Below are positions 51,935 to 59,234 of a stretch of DNA of 64,000 bases, piece by piece. The number at the start of each line of letters is the position of its first letter. The first letter of the stretch is position 1. Origin of the DNA: Fimenecus sp045543095 (GTDB taxonomy: Bacteria > Bacillota > Clostridia > Oscillospirales > Acutalibacteraceae); the NCBI GenBank assembly GCA_045543095.1, contig JAZQMC010000028.1:9693-73692 (forward strand), read 5' to 3'. Made by a program: the position numbers and the translations under genes. A model generated the notes under the pieces. That model searched no databases. It had not been told where the DNA came from and saw only the letters and a list, made by a program, of their open reading frames with translations.

Positions 51935-52090
51935 ATATGCCGTTAGGCATATTTCATAGCGAAGCTATTTCATATCCCGTAAGGGATATTTCATAAATCC
52001 GTCAGGATTTATTTCATTCAATGAAATATTACTACGCAATATGAAATAATCTTGCGATTATGAAATATTCTGCTATCGCAGAATGTTAAA
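51935..52090 (-). repeat. Multi-hairpin ATTTCAT/ATGAAAT element, copy 2 (reverse orientation)
   Basis: Stems in order: ATGCC..GGCAT, AGC..GCT, ATATCCC..GGGATAT, AAATCC..GGATTT, then the centre ATTTCATTCAATGAAAT, then ATTACTACGCAAT (a decayed ATTGC..GCAAT), AATC..GATT, ATTCTGC..GCAGAAT. Left separators are ATTTCAT and right separators ATGAAAT. Relative to copies 1 and 3 the order of stems is reversed, so the copy is inverted. It lies just downstream of leuD; the rest of 51865-52125 has no gene. Confidence 0.85.
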
Positions 52091-52116
52091 TAAAAATCTG
52101 ATAAATCAGATTTTTA
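52084..52116 (-). terminator. Rho-independent terminator after leuD
   Basis: On the minus strand AAAAATCTGA / TCAGATTTTT with loop TTTA, then ATTTAA. A second hairpin, GTTAGCATC / GATGCTAAC, spans the leuD stop codon just upstream. Confidence 0.8.
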
Positions 52117-52125
52117 TTGTTAGCA

Positions 52126-52605
52126 TCACTTGAGCGATGCTAACAATCCACCCTTAGAAATAATATTCTGAATAAATTCCGGGAATGGTTGAGCCTTGTA
52201 GCTTGTGCCTTTTGTGATATTTGTGATTACACCACTATCAAAGTCAACTGAAACCTCGTCACCGTTTGCGATGTCGTCACAAGCCTCGGGACATTCAAGA
52301 ATCGGAAGACCGATATTGAGTGAATTTCTGTAAAAAATTCTTGCGAAAGTCTTTGCGATAACGCAAGAAACACCTGCAGCCTTGATAGCAATCGGAGCGT
52401 GTTCACGGGATGAGCCACAACCAAAGTTAACACCTGCAACCATAATGTCGCCGTCTTTAACTTTGTTTATGAATTCCTTGTCTATATCTTCCATACAATG
52501 TGCCGCCAATTCCTTGTGGTCAGCAGTATTTAAGTATCTTGCAGGGATAATAACGTCTGTATCAACGTGGTCACCGTATTTATGTACTGAACCTTGAATT
52601 TTCAT
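52126..52605 (-). CDS. leuD: 3-isopropylmalate dehydratase small subunit
   Basis: Swivel-domain subunit of isopropylmalate isomerase in leucine synthesis. 159 residues, short archaeal/Clostridial type. Seen: start KIQGSVHKYGDHVDTDVIIPARYL and the substrate loop VNFGCGSSREHAPIAIK (about 59-75), then NSLNIGLPILEC. Its ATG shares one base with the stop of leuC (TAATG), with GGAGG upstream, so the two subunits are co-translated. Confidence 0.97.
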   Translation of the reverse strand: MKIQGSVHKYGDHVDTDVIIPARYLNTADHKELAAHCMEDIDKEFINKVKDGDIMVAGVNFGCGSSREHAPIAIKAAGVSCVIAKTFARIFYRNSLNIGLPILECPEACDDIANGDEVSVDFDSGVITNITKGTSYKAQPFPEFIQNIISKGGLLASLK

Positions 52606-53867
52606 TATTCTACCTCCTCAGGAGTACAAATGTATCCTGTAATTGCACTTGCAGCAGCAACATAAGGGCTTGCAAGGTAAACTTCACTTGTCGGGTGTCC
52701 CATTCTGCCTACAAAGTTACGATTTGTTGTTGAGATTGCCTTTTCTTCAGCGGCAAGAATACCCATGTGACCGCCAAGACAAGGACCGCAAGTTGGTGTT
52801 GAGAAAACAGCACCTGCTTCAACAAAGATTTCAGCAAGACCTTCTCTTACGCATTGGAGATATACATTCTGTGTTGCAGGAATAACGATGCAACGAACAT
52901 TCTCGTTAACCTTTTTACCTTTAAGCACCTCGGCAGCAGCACGCATATCCTCAATTCTACCATTTGTGCATGAGCCGATTACTGACTGGTCAACATAGAT
53001 TTTATCGAATTCGCCAACAATGTGAGCATTTTCGGGAAGGTGGGGGAATGCAACTGTTGATTTAAGAGTAGAAAGGTCAATGTCAATAACCTCGTCATAA
53101 ACTGCATCTTCATCCGCTGTGAAGATAACTGGTTCACGGTCAGTTCTGCCTTTCATATATTCAAGAGTTTTCTCGTCAACAGGGAAAATACCGTTCTTTG
53201 CTCCACATTCAATAGCCATATTTGCGATACAGAATCTGTCGTCCATTGAAAGATTTGCAATTCCGTCACCTGTAAATTCAAGTGAACGATAGAGTGCACC
53301 GTCAACACCGATTTTACCGATTAAGTGAAGAATTAAATCCTTACCGCTGACCCATTTATTGAACTTGCCTGTAACATTAACTTTAATAGCGGACGGCACT
53401 TTAAACCAAGCCATACCGGAAATCATACCTGCAGCCATATCGGTTGAGCCGACACCTGTTGAGAATGCACCCAAAGCACCGTATGTACAAGTGTGTGAGT
53501 CAGCACCTATAACTGTGTCACCCGAAATTACAATTCCTTTTTCGGGAAGAAGTGCGTGTTCAATACCCATTTGTCCTACATCAAAGAAATTCTTGATTTT
53601 ATATTCTCTTGCAAATTGACGAACCTGTTTGCAGTGTTCAGCAGATTTAATATCCTTGTTAGGTGTGAAATGGTCCATAACAAGAGCAATTTTTTCTCTG
53701 TCAAAAACATCAGTAAAGCCTTTTGCTTTCATTTCGTTAATAGCAACGGGGCTTGTAACGTCGTTACCCATTACAAGGTCAAGACGAACATTTATAAGTT
53801 GTCCTGCCTCAACTTTATCGAGTCCTGCATGGGCAGCAAGGATTTTTTGTGTCATTGTCATTCCCAT
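52605..53867 (-). CDS. leuC: 3-isopropylmalate dehydratase large subunit
   Basis: Iron-sulfur subunit of isopropylmalate isomerase, partner of LeuD. 420 residues, standard. Cluster ligands are in IGSCTNGR (about 297) and TCGPCLGGH (about 357-365); VMDHFTPNKDIKSAEHC and GADSHTCTYGALGAFSTG are further aconitase-family signatures. ATG at 53867 lies one base after the ilvN stop, with AGGAG upstream; an open frame reaching back to 54167 is only the antiphase reading of ilvN. Confidence 0.97.
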   Translation of the reverse strand: MGMTMTQKILAAHAGLDKVEAGQLINVRLDLVMGNDVTSPVAINEMKAKGFTDVFDREKIALVMDHFTPNKDIKSAEHCKQVRQFAREYKIKNFFDVGQMGIEHALLPEKGIVISGDTVIGADSHTCTYGALGAFSTGVGSTDMAAGMISGMAWFKVPSAIKVNVTGKFNKWVSGKDLILHLIGKIGVDGALYRSLEFTGDGIANLSMDDRFCIANMAIECGAKNGIFPVDEKTLEYMKGRTDREPVIFTADEDAVYDEVIDIDLSTLKSTVAFPHLPENAHIVGEFDKIYVDQSVIGSCTNGRIEDMRAAAEVLKGKKVNENVRCIVIPATQNVYLQCVREGLAEIFVEAGAVFSTPTCGPCLGGHMGILAAEEKAISTTNRNFVGRMGHPTSEVYLASPYVAAASAITGYICTPEEVE

Positions 53868-53868
53868 A

Positions 53869-54378
53869 TTATTCAACTCCTTTGATATTTCTGTCGCCAC
53901 TTTCAAGAGCAGTAAGACCTGAACGAGAAAGCTCGCAGATACCGTGTTTTTCCATTTTGTCGATAAACTTATCAATAAGGCTTGGAAGACCTGTAAGTTC
54001 AGCAGTGATTGTTGTATGTCCAATGTCCATAACTCTTGCACCGAAGCCGTTGATAGTTTTAAGAACTCTTTTTCTGTCCTTGTTAAGTGCGTGAACTTTA
54101 ATAAGGAGTAATTCAGATTGAATAGTTTCACTTTCGTCAAGACAAATAACATTGATAACTTCTTCAAGTTTGGAAAGTTGCTGATGCACCATTGCTACTT
54201 TATATTCCTCAACGTCGGAAACAATAGTCATACGTGAAAATTCAGGACTTTCAGTTTCAGAAACTGTAAGGGATACAACATTGTATCCGCGACGTGCAAA
54301 AAGCGCTGCAACTCGTAATAACACACCTGTACGGTTGTGAACAAGTGCTGATAAATAAATTCGTTTAGTGTTTTGCAT
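53869..54378 (-). CDS. ilvN: Acetolactate synthase small (regulatory) subunit
   Basis: Regulatory subunit that confers branched-chain amino acid feedback on acetolactate synthase. 169 residues with an N-terminal ACT domain (LSALVHNRTGVLLRVAALFARRG, VSLTVSETESPEFSRMTIV) and the conserved C-terminal part. No ilvB catalytic subunit is adjacent. First gene of ilvN-leuC-leuD. The site before the ATG is AAGGAA. Confidence 0.95.
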   Translation of the reverse strand: MQNTKRIYLSALVHNRTGVLLRVAALFARRGYNVVSLTVSETESPEFSRMTIVSDVEEYKVAMVHQQLSKLEEVINVICLDESETIQSELLLIKVHALNKDRKRVLKTINGFGARVMDIGHTTITAELTGLPSLIDKFIDKMEKHGICELSRSGLTALESGDRNIKGVE

Positions 54379-54397
54379 AATGTGTTCTTCCTTTTTA

Positions 54398-54578
54398 TAA
54401 ACTTTTTAATAAGTTTATTTCATATTTGACGAAGTCGAATATTTCATAATCAAACGATTATTTCATATTGCGTAGCAATATTTCATTTGTATTTAATGAA
54501 ATAAATTCTTAAGCAGAATTTATGAAATATCCCTGACGGGATATGAAATAGCTTCGCTATGAAATACGCTGTGCGTAT
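54398..54578 (+). repeat. Multi-hairpin ATTTCAT/ATGAAAT element, copy 3
   Basis: Stems in order: ATAAACT..AAGTTTAT, ATTTGAC..GTCGAAT, AATC..GATT, ATTGC..GCAAT, then the centre ATTTCATTTGTATTTAATGAAAT, then AAATTCT..AGAATTT, ATATCCC..GGGATAT, AGC..GCT, TACGC..GCGTA. Separators are ATTTCAT on the left and ATGAAAT on the right. It fills the whole gap between galM and ilvN. Confidence 0.87.
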
Positions 54579-54581
54579 TGA

Positions 54582-55619
54582 TTAAACTGTAATCTTATAA
54601 ATTGTTGTTGTCTTAACAACCTCATCCTTATCAAACACACAGTTATAGAAAGAAGGTGTGTTTGTTGCATTCGGATAATACTGTGTTTCAAGGCAGAAGC
54701 CACAACGGAATTCCATTGGAGTGTTATTCTTACCGATTTTACCTTCAAGGAAATTACCAACATAGAGTTGCATACCGGGTAAATCTGTAAGACAATCAAG
54801 ACGGACACCGTTAGGAGCAGTTACAGTAGCAGCAAGGCGGAGTTCCTTGTTATAACCGTTAATGCAGAAGTTGTGGTCGTAGCCGTTGCCTGCGTGGAGT
54901 TGTTCATAATCCATACCTATATCTCTGCCGATTGTCTTTGGCTCACGGAAATCGAATGGAGTGCCTGTAACATCTCTGATTTCACCTGTTGGCACAAGTC
55001 CCTCACCCATAGGAGTGAATGCGTCTGCATTTATGTACATTGTGTGGTCGAGAATGTCACCATTCTGATAGCCTTTAAGGTTGAAATATGCGTGGTTAGT
55101 AAGGTTGAAAGCAGTCTTCTTGTCGGAAACTGCTGTGTAGTCCATAATAATCTCATTTTTATCTGTGAGAGTATATTTAACTGTTACTTTCTTGTTGCCG
55201 GGGAAGCCTTCTGTGCCGTCTGCACTGAAATATGAGAATTCAACAGCGTCACTATCTACGATAATTGCATCCCAAACAGCAGTTGAGAATTCTCCGTTGC
55301 TGTGTAGAGTAACATCACCGTGAGTTGTTGTAACGGGGACTTTAACACCGTCGATTGTAAGTCCGCCCGCAGAAATTCTGTTAGCAACAGGACCTACTAT
55401 CATACCCTGATAATCGTGACGGTTTTCGAAACCGTCCATATCATCGAAACCGAGTAATAAATCGATTTCGTTTTCGTCCTTATCCTTAACTAAAATGCTC
55501 TGTAAAGTAGCACCATAAGTGATAAGGTTAATTTTCATATTATTGTTGTTTTCAATAAGGAAAGAGTCAACCTGCTTGCCGTCCTTTGTAACACCGAAAA
55601 CTGATTTTGTAATGCTCAT
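54582..55619 (-). CDS. galM: Aldose 1-epimerase (mutarotase)
   Basis: Interconverts alpha and beta anomers of glucose or galactose. 345 residues. Seen: INLITYGATLQSILVKDKDENEIDLLLGFDD, split around residues 28-58, GPVANRISAGGLTIDG, NLTNHAYFNLKG with the catalytic His (about 178), and a C-terminal Glu region. ATG at 55619 is chosen because GGAG lies 8 bases before; the GTG at 55628 abuts that site. It has its own strong promoter. Confidence 0.93.
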   Translation of the reverse strand: MSITKSVFGVTKDGKQVDSFLIENNNNMKINLITYGATLQSILVKDKDENEIDLLLGFDDMDGFENRHDYQGMIVGPVANRISAGGLTIDGVKVPVTTTHGDVTLHSNGEFSTAVWDAIIVDSDAVEFSYFSADGTEGFPGNKKVTVKYTLTDKNEIIMDYTAVSDKKTAFNLTNHAYFNLKGYQNGDILDHTMYINADAFTPMGEGLVPTGEIRDVTGTPFDFREPKTIGRDIGMDYEQLHAGNGYDHNFCINGYNKELRLAATVTAPNGVRLDCLTDLPGMQLYVGNFLEGKIGKNNTPMEFRCGFCLETQYYPNATNTPSFYNCVFDKDEVVKTTTIYKITV

Positions 55620-55668
55620 AAAACACACTCCAAACCATAATTTTTTAAAGAAATTTATATACCCAATA

Positions 55669-55697
55669 ATTATATAACTTTAACGCGGTAAAGTCAA
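55669..55697 (-). promoter_or_regulatory. Sigma-A promoter of galM
   Basis: On the minus strand TTGACT, a 17-bp spacer, then a perfect TATAAT. Confidence 0.87.
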
Positions 55698-55759
55698 CAG
55701 TAATTTCAATTCATAATGCGTATTTCGTAATGCGTAATTTTGCACAATTTAATTGATAT

Positions 55760-55964
55760 ATAAATTTGAATTTGTCGGGATGATTTTGTTCTGTGTCATT
55801 CTGAGCAAAGCGAAGAATCTCTTTTAAATAGAGAGTAAAACCAGTAGAGATTCTTCGTCACTTCGTTTCTCAGAATGACCTACCCAATTATACAATCGCG
55901 TCGCAGACCCGATATTTTGCACTTTGCATTTTACATTTTGCATTTCTACAAACCCCAATTTGTC
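55760..55964 (+). repeat. 200-bp MITE-like repeat, copy C (diverged)
   Basis: Left end TAAATTTGAATTTGTCGGG, right end ACAAACCCCAATTTGTC. Same palindromic body (TGTCATTCTGAGCAAAG... against ...CGTTTCTCAGAATGACC) and the GCGTCGCAGACCC junction, with more changes in the central loop than copies B and D. Confidence 0.8.
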
Positions 55965-56045
55965 GAACCGAATTACGAATTACGCATTCCGAATTATGCA
56001 TTCTCCATTGTGCATTATGCATTCTCCATTCACTATATCTTGTGA

Positions 56046-56074
56046 TTGCAAAAAAATAGTTTATATGATATACT
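56046..56074 (+). promoter_or_regulatory. Promoter of the dnaD-dnaC pair
   Basis: TTGCAA, a 17-bp spacer, then TATACT; start point near 56081. Confidence 0.7.
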
Positions 56075-56119
56075 TATTATCCCACATTCTGACTTAATTT
56101 TCACGAAAGGAGAGAGAAT

Positions 56120-57139
56120 ATGTTTAAAATTTCGCCATCGGTTTATTCGTCAATGTTTTCATTGCCGACAGACATTGCCGATAAGGGTCTTAAATTCGCA
56201 AGCGGTGAACAGTTAAAGGTAATAATCTGCATTTTCAGAAACCCTGAAATCACACCCGAAGAAATTTCAAAAAAAACAAATCTTTCTCCCGCCGAAGTAT
56301 GCGAATGTGTTGAGTATTGGGAAAATGAGGGTGTTCTCGCAAGTGTTACACCCGCAAAGTCTGTTAAAACCGAAAAACAGAGTGAAACAAAGCCGGCAGA
56401 AAAAACAGTTGTTTTGCCCGATATTCGTTTTACTAATCCCACTCAGGCAGAAATTGAAAAGATAATCCGTAAAAACGGCTCAATGAAACGACTTTTCAAT
56501 GAGGCACAGGAAATTCTCGGCAGAACTCTCGGCTACACAATGCAATGCACATTGTATTCTGTGGTGAATTTTTACGGCATTACTCCCGATGTTGTGAATT
56601 ATCTTCTTCATTTCGCAAAGAGCATTGAGGCTACGAGTCAGGACGATATTCAGAAAATCGCAAAATACTGGGCAGAAAATTCTGTTACGGATTTGGCATC
56701 TGCCGACGATTACATACAAGAAACCGAAAAAGCGGTTGATATGTTCAGAGAACTTGCAATCCGTACAGGCAATGACGAAAAAGTGCCGTCTTTTGCCGTG
56801 CTGGATATGATTTGTCAGTGGATTCGATGGGGCTTTGGTATTGATGCGGTTCAAAAAGCCTTTGACATAATGAAAGAAGAAAAGCAGACAGGTCGCCTTG
56901 TGTGGCGTAATGTGTGCCATATTAACGGAACTCTTAAAAAATGGCGTACTGCAGGTACTTTTACAGTAGAAGAAATCGAAAAAGGCACAAAGAAATTCGA
57001 AACTAAAACTGCTAAAAAGAATACCGAGCCAAAAGAAACATCATTCTCGGTTGAACTTGCCGAAAAGCAAGCAAAGCGTAACCGTGCAGATTTTGGCACA
57101 AAGAAAAATAAAAAACGAACAAGGGGTAAGGGGGCATAA
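56120..57139 (+). CDS. DnaD-domain replication protein
   Basis: A 339-residue DNA-replication protein of the DnaD/DnaB primosome group. An N-terminal winged-helix region (about 1-95, LSPAEVCECVEYWENEGVL) is followed by a charged linker and the DnaD C-terminal domain (about 205-285), ending MICQWIRWGFGIDAVQKAF and the WRNVCHINGTLKKWRTAG motif. The last 35 residues carry SFSVELAEKQAKRNRADFG, also found in the RepA_N-like protein nearby. AAAGGAGAG precedes the ATG. The loader gene starts 3 bases later, and the two are expected to work together at replication initiation or restart. Confidence 0.88.
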   Translation: MFKISPSVYSSMFSLPTDIADKGLKFASGEQLKVIICIFRNPEITPEEISKKTNLSPAEVCECVEYWENEGVLASVTPAKSVKTEKQSETKPAEKTVVLPDIRFTNPTQAEIEKIIRKNGSMKRLFNEAQEILGRTLGYTMQCTLYSVVNFYGITPDVVNYLLHFAKSIEATSQDDIQKIAKYWAENSVTDLASADDYIQETEKAVDMFRELAIRTGNDEKVPSFAVLDMICQWIRWGFGIDAVQKAFDIMKEEKQTGRLVWRNVCHINGTLKKWRTAGTFTVEEIEKGTKKFETKTAKKNTEPKETSFSVELAEKQAKRNRADFGTKKNKKRTRGKGA

Positions 57140-57142
57140 AAA

Positions 57143-58153
57143 TTGGCATATTCAAAAGAAATTTACGAAAAAGCACTTGCAGAAATCAAAAAAAGAAGAA
57201 CTGATGCCGAGTATGAGGCTTCACAGCATAAACAGGAGCTTACCGAAAAATACCCCGAATTCGCATTTATTGAAACAGAACTTGCAAAAACAGGCAGAGA
57301 AATTCTTGGTGTATTTACACTTCCAAAAGAACAGGCAGATAAAAAACTTCAGGCAATTCGTAAAAAGAATGCAGAAATCCGCAACAGCCGTACAGAGCTT
57401 TTAAAATCAATGGGGCTTCCTGAAAACTATCTCGATGTGAATTACACCTGTAAAAAATGTGAGGATAGGGGATTTATTGAAGAGCGTAATGATGAAAAAG
57501 GCGTTTCTTACGGCACAAAATATTGCACCTGCCACCTTGAACTTCTTAAAAAGCTGGCAAGCGAAAAAATGTCAAAGTCAACTCCTTTAGAACTTTCAAG
57601 TTTTGAAGATTTTAACCTTGATTATTATTCTAAAAAAGAGGTTGACGGTGAATCACCCTATAAAGAAATGCAAAGGGTATATAAAAGCTGCATAAGCTAT
57701 GCAGAGAATTTTGATTTGGACTCTCAAAGTCTTTATTTCTTCGGCAGAACAGGTCTTGGCAAAACTCATTTATCCCTTGCTATTGCTAATGAGGCAATCA
57801 AAAAAGGCTACAATGTAATTTACGGTTCGGTTATCGGTTTTCTCAATAAAATGGAACGCGAGAAATTCGGCAGAGCAGAAACTTTTGAAACAGAGGATAT
57901 TTTAATAGATGCCGATTTGCTCATTCTCGATGATTTGGGTGCAGAATTCCAAACCGCATTCACAACCTCGGCAATATATAATCTTATAAACAGCCGAAAT
58001 GCACGCGGAGTACCCACAATCATCAGTTCAAATTTAAGCATTAAAGAACTTAAAGAGCGTTATCCTGAAAGTGTTGCATCACGAATTATCGGCAATTTTG
58101 CAACGGTAGAATTTATCGGTAGTGATATTCGTCAGATTATGAATGAGGAATAA
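57143..58153 (+). CDS. DnaC/DnaI-like helicase loader ATPase
   Basis: A 336-residue AAA+ ATPase that loads the replicative helicase. The N-terminal helicase-binding part includes a zinc-finger-like CKKCEDRGF...YCTCHL (about 108-135). The ATPase domain has Walker A GRTGLGKTHLSLA (about 200), Walker B LLILDDLGAEF (about 255), sensor I TIISSNLS and the Arg finger SRIIG. TTG is the start, with GGGGG upstream. A terminator follows its stop. Confidence 0.93.
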   Translation: MAYSKEIYEKALAEIKKRRTDAEYEASQHKQELTEKYPEFAFIETELAKTGREILGVFTLPKEQADKKLQAIRKKNAEIRNSRTELLKSMGLPENYLDVNYTCKKCEDRGFIEERNDEKGVSYGTKYCTCHLELLKKLASEKMSKSTPLELSSFEDFNLDYYSKKEVDGESPYKEMQRVYKSCISYAENFDLDSQSLYFFGRTGLGKTHLSLAIANEAIKKGYNVIYGSVIGFLNKMEREKFGRAETFETEDILIDADLLILDDLGAEFQTAFTTSAIYNLINSRNARGVPTIISSNLSIKELKERYPESVASRIIGNFATVEFIGSDIRQIMNEE

Positions 58154-58627
58154 TATTTTAAAACGTCGCGGTTTTATTACTTCGACGTTTATTTTTTTAG
58201 TGCCAAAATCATTACGATTTATTTTTGAGCGAAGCTCTGCTTTTTCGACTGAAAAACTTACATCATAAGGGGTGGGGGATTGAGCAGGCTTTGATTTTTG
58301 ATGTGAACAAGTAATGTCACTAACATAAATTTTTAGCGGTAATCCGCGTTTTTGATATTCTTTAGTTATTAGCCCTGCATTTTCAAGATTTTTCAACGCC
58401 TTGATTGCGGTGGCAGTACTGCAACTTAAATGTTGTTGAATTTGAAGATTAGGGTAATATACAAAAATACCCTTTTCATCACTGAATGATTTTAAATTCT
58501 TTTTTGAATAATTTTTTCTGTTAAGTAATAAAGCGTATAGGATTTTATCGTCAGATGAAAGCCCTTTATACTTTTCATCAGTAATCAATTTTAAAGGTAA
58601 AATAGCATAAGAAAAATTGTTATTCAT
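58079..58627 (-). CDS. RepA_N-like replication initiator, possibly with altered C-terminus
   Basis: A 182-residue protein with a winged-helix domain matching the N-terminal domain of RepA_N plasmid/ICE initiators: YAILPLKLI, LSSDDKILYALLLNRKNYSK, DEKGIFVYY, IQQHLSCSTATAIKALKNLE and GLPLKIYVS. Near residue 123 comes SFSVEKAELRSKINRNDFG, shared with DnaD. The last 25 residues are read through the dnaC terminator and antisense to the dnaC 3' end, so the original stop was probably lost. GGGAGG precedes the ATG and lies in a hairpin. Four 22-bp iterons sit about 165 bp upstream. It may be a remnant of a plasmid-like replicon. Confidence 0.7.
   Translation of the reverse strand: MNNNFSYAILPLKLITDEKYKGLSSDDKILYALLLNRKNYSKKNLKSFSDEKGIFVYYPNLQIQQHLSCSTATAIKALKNLENAGLITKEYQKRGLPLKIYVSDITCSHQKSKPAQSPTPYDVSFSVEKAELRSKINRNDFGTKKINVEVIKPRRFKILFLIHNLTNITTDKFYRCKIADNS
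58159..58198 (+). terminator. Rho-independent terminator after the loader gene
   Basis: Stem AAACGTCG / CGACGTTT with a 14-base loop, then ATTTTTTT. It lies inside the 3' end of the convergent RepA_N-like frame. Confidence 0.75.
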
Positions 58628-58664
58628 AAAACACCTCCCATATATAGGGCGAAAAGGAGGTTTT
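58628..58664 (-). promoter_or_regulatory. Hairpin covering the ribosome binding site of the RepA_N-like gene
   Basis: On the minus strand AAAACCTCC can pair with GGAGGTGTTTT (one bulge), the latter containing the ribosome binding site that ends 4 bases before the ATG. It could hold translation low. Confidence 0.5.
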
Positions 58665-58790
58665 GTCCCGCAAAAAGCGAAACAATTTTATGAAAAGCGG
58701 AAAATGTTTACAAAAAATTAATAAAGCAATGCTTTTGCTTTTATAAAATTATTATATTTTTTATTTATATTATTATTTATAGATTTCAAT

Positions 58791-58878
58791 TTTTAAAGAA
58801 GTCGACTTTACTTTTTAAAGTGGTCGATTATAAATTTCATAGTGGTGGAGTATAATTTTTGAAGCGGTGAGCAGAACT
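58791..58878 (+). repeat. Four direct 22-bp iterons
   Basis: Units begin at 58791, 58813, 58835 and 58857 with exact 22-bp spacing. Cores: AAAGAAGTCGA, AAAGTGGTCGA, ATAGTGGTGGA, GAAGCGGTGAG, each preceded by TTTT or TTTC; the third and fourth are more diverged. The flanking region 58665-58790 is very A/T-rich. Iterons of about two helical turns beside an initiator gene are the usual form of plasmid origins, so this may be an origin or an autoregulatory site. Confidence 0.65.
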
Positions 58879-58909
58879 TAAATTATGAAGAATTTGTAAA
58901 TAATTAAAA

Positions 58910-58926
58910 TTTGACCTTATTTGACC
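58910..58926 (-). promoter_or_regulatory. CtsR box, upstream
   Basis: Read on the minus strand it is GGTCAAATAAGGTCAAA, a perfect match to the CtsR operator (GGTCAAANANRGTCAAA). It abuts the -35 of the ctsR promoter. Confidence 0.9.
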
Positions 58927-58954
58927 TTGACATTTTTCAAATAAGGTCTATAAT
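58927..58954 (+). promoter_or_regulatory. Sigma-A promoter of the ctsR-mcsA-mcsB-clpC operon
   Basis: TTGACA, a 16-bp spacer, then TATAAT. A CtsR box touches it on the upstream side and another lies just past the start point (about 58961). A 12-bp inverted repeat GACCTTATTTGA / TCAAATAAGGTC also spans it. Confidence 0.9.
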
Positions 58955-58965
58955 AATAAACGAAA

Positions 58966-58988
58966 GGTCAAAGAAAGTCAAAGTCAAA
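58966..58988 (+). promoter_or_regulatory. CtsR box, downstream, with an extra half site
   Basis: GGTCAAAGAAAGTCAAA matches the CtsR operator fully, and a third half site AGTCAAA overlaps its end. Binding here would block the early transcribed region. Confidence 0.9.
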
Positions 58989-59009
58989 AAGTAAATTTGA
59001 AATAGTCCT

Positions 59010-59208
59010 ACAAATTTGAATTTGTCGAATTCTCCGTGTCATTCTGAGCGAAGCGAAGAATCTCTACCAAAGTGAAATGTTAACTCAACAGAGATTCTTC
59101 GTCACTTCGTTCCTCAGAATGACATACCCAATTATACATTCGCGTCGCAGACCCTTAATTTTGAACTTTGCATTTTGCATTTTGCATTTCGACAAACCCC
59201 AATTTATC
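59010..59208 (+). repeat. 200-bp MITE-like repeat, copy D, in the ctsR leader
   Basis: Almost identical to copy B over its whole length, with ends ACAAATTTGAATTTGTCGAA and GACAAACCCCAATTTATC. It lies between the CtsR boxes and the ctsR ribosome binding site, so the operon mRNA must contain its long hairpin. Confidence 0.87.
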
Positions 59209-59234
59209 TTCCACTTTTAAAAGGAGTTGACTAT

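Larger units (their letters stand above)
55629..56119. other. Intergenic region between galM and dnaD with a repeat and short A/T repeats
   Basis: No gene is supported. It contains the galM promoter, copy C of the MITE-like repeat, short TGCATTATGCATT-type units on both sides of it (about 55705-55745 and 55966-56034), and the dnaD promoter. Confidence 0.7.

Noticed and set aside
53868..54167. 100-residue N-terminal extension of LeuC
   Set aside because: It is the out-of-frame reading of ilvN. The ATG at 53867 has a good ribosome binding site and gives the standard 420-residue protein.
54379..54581. T-box or leucine leader upstream of ilvN
   Set aside because: The region is filled by the multi-hairpin element. 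No T-box sequence, specifier stem or leucine-rich leader peptide is seen.
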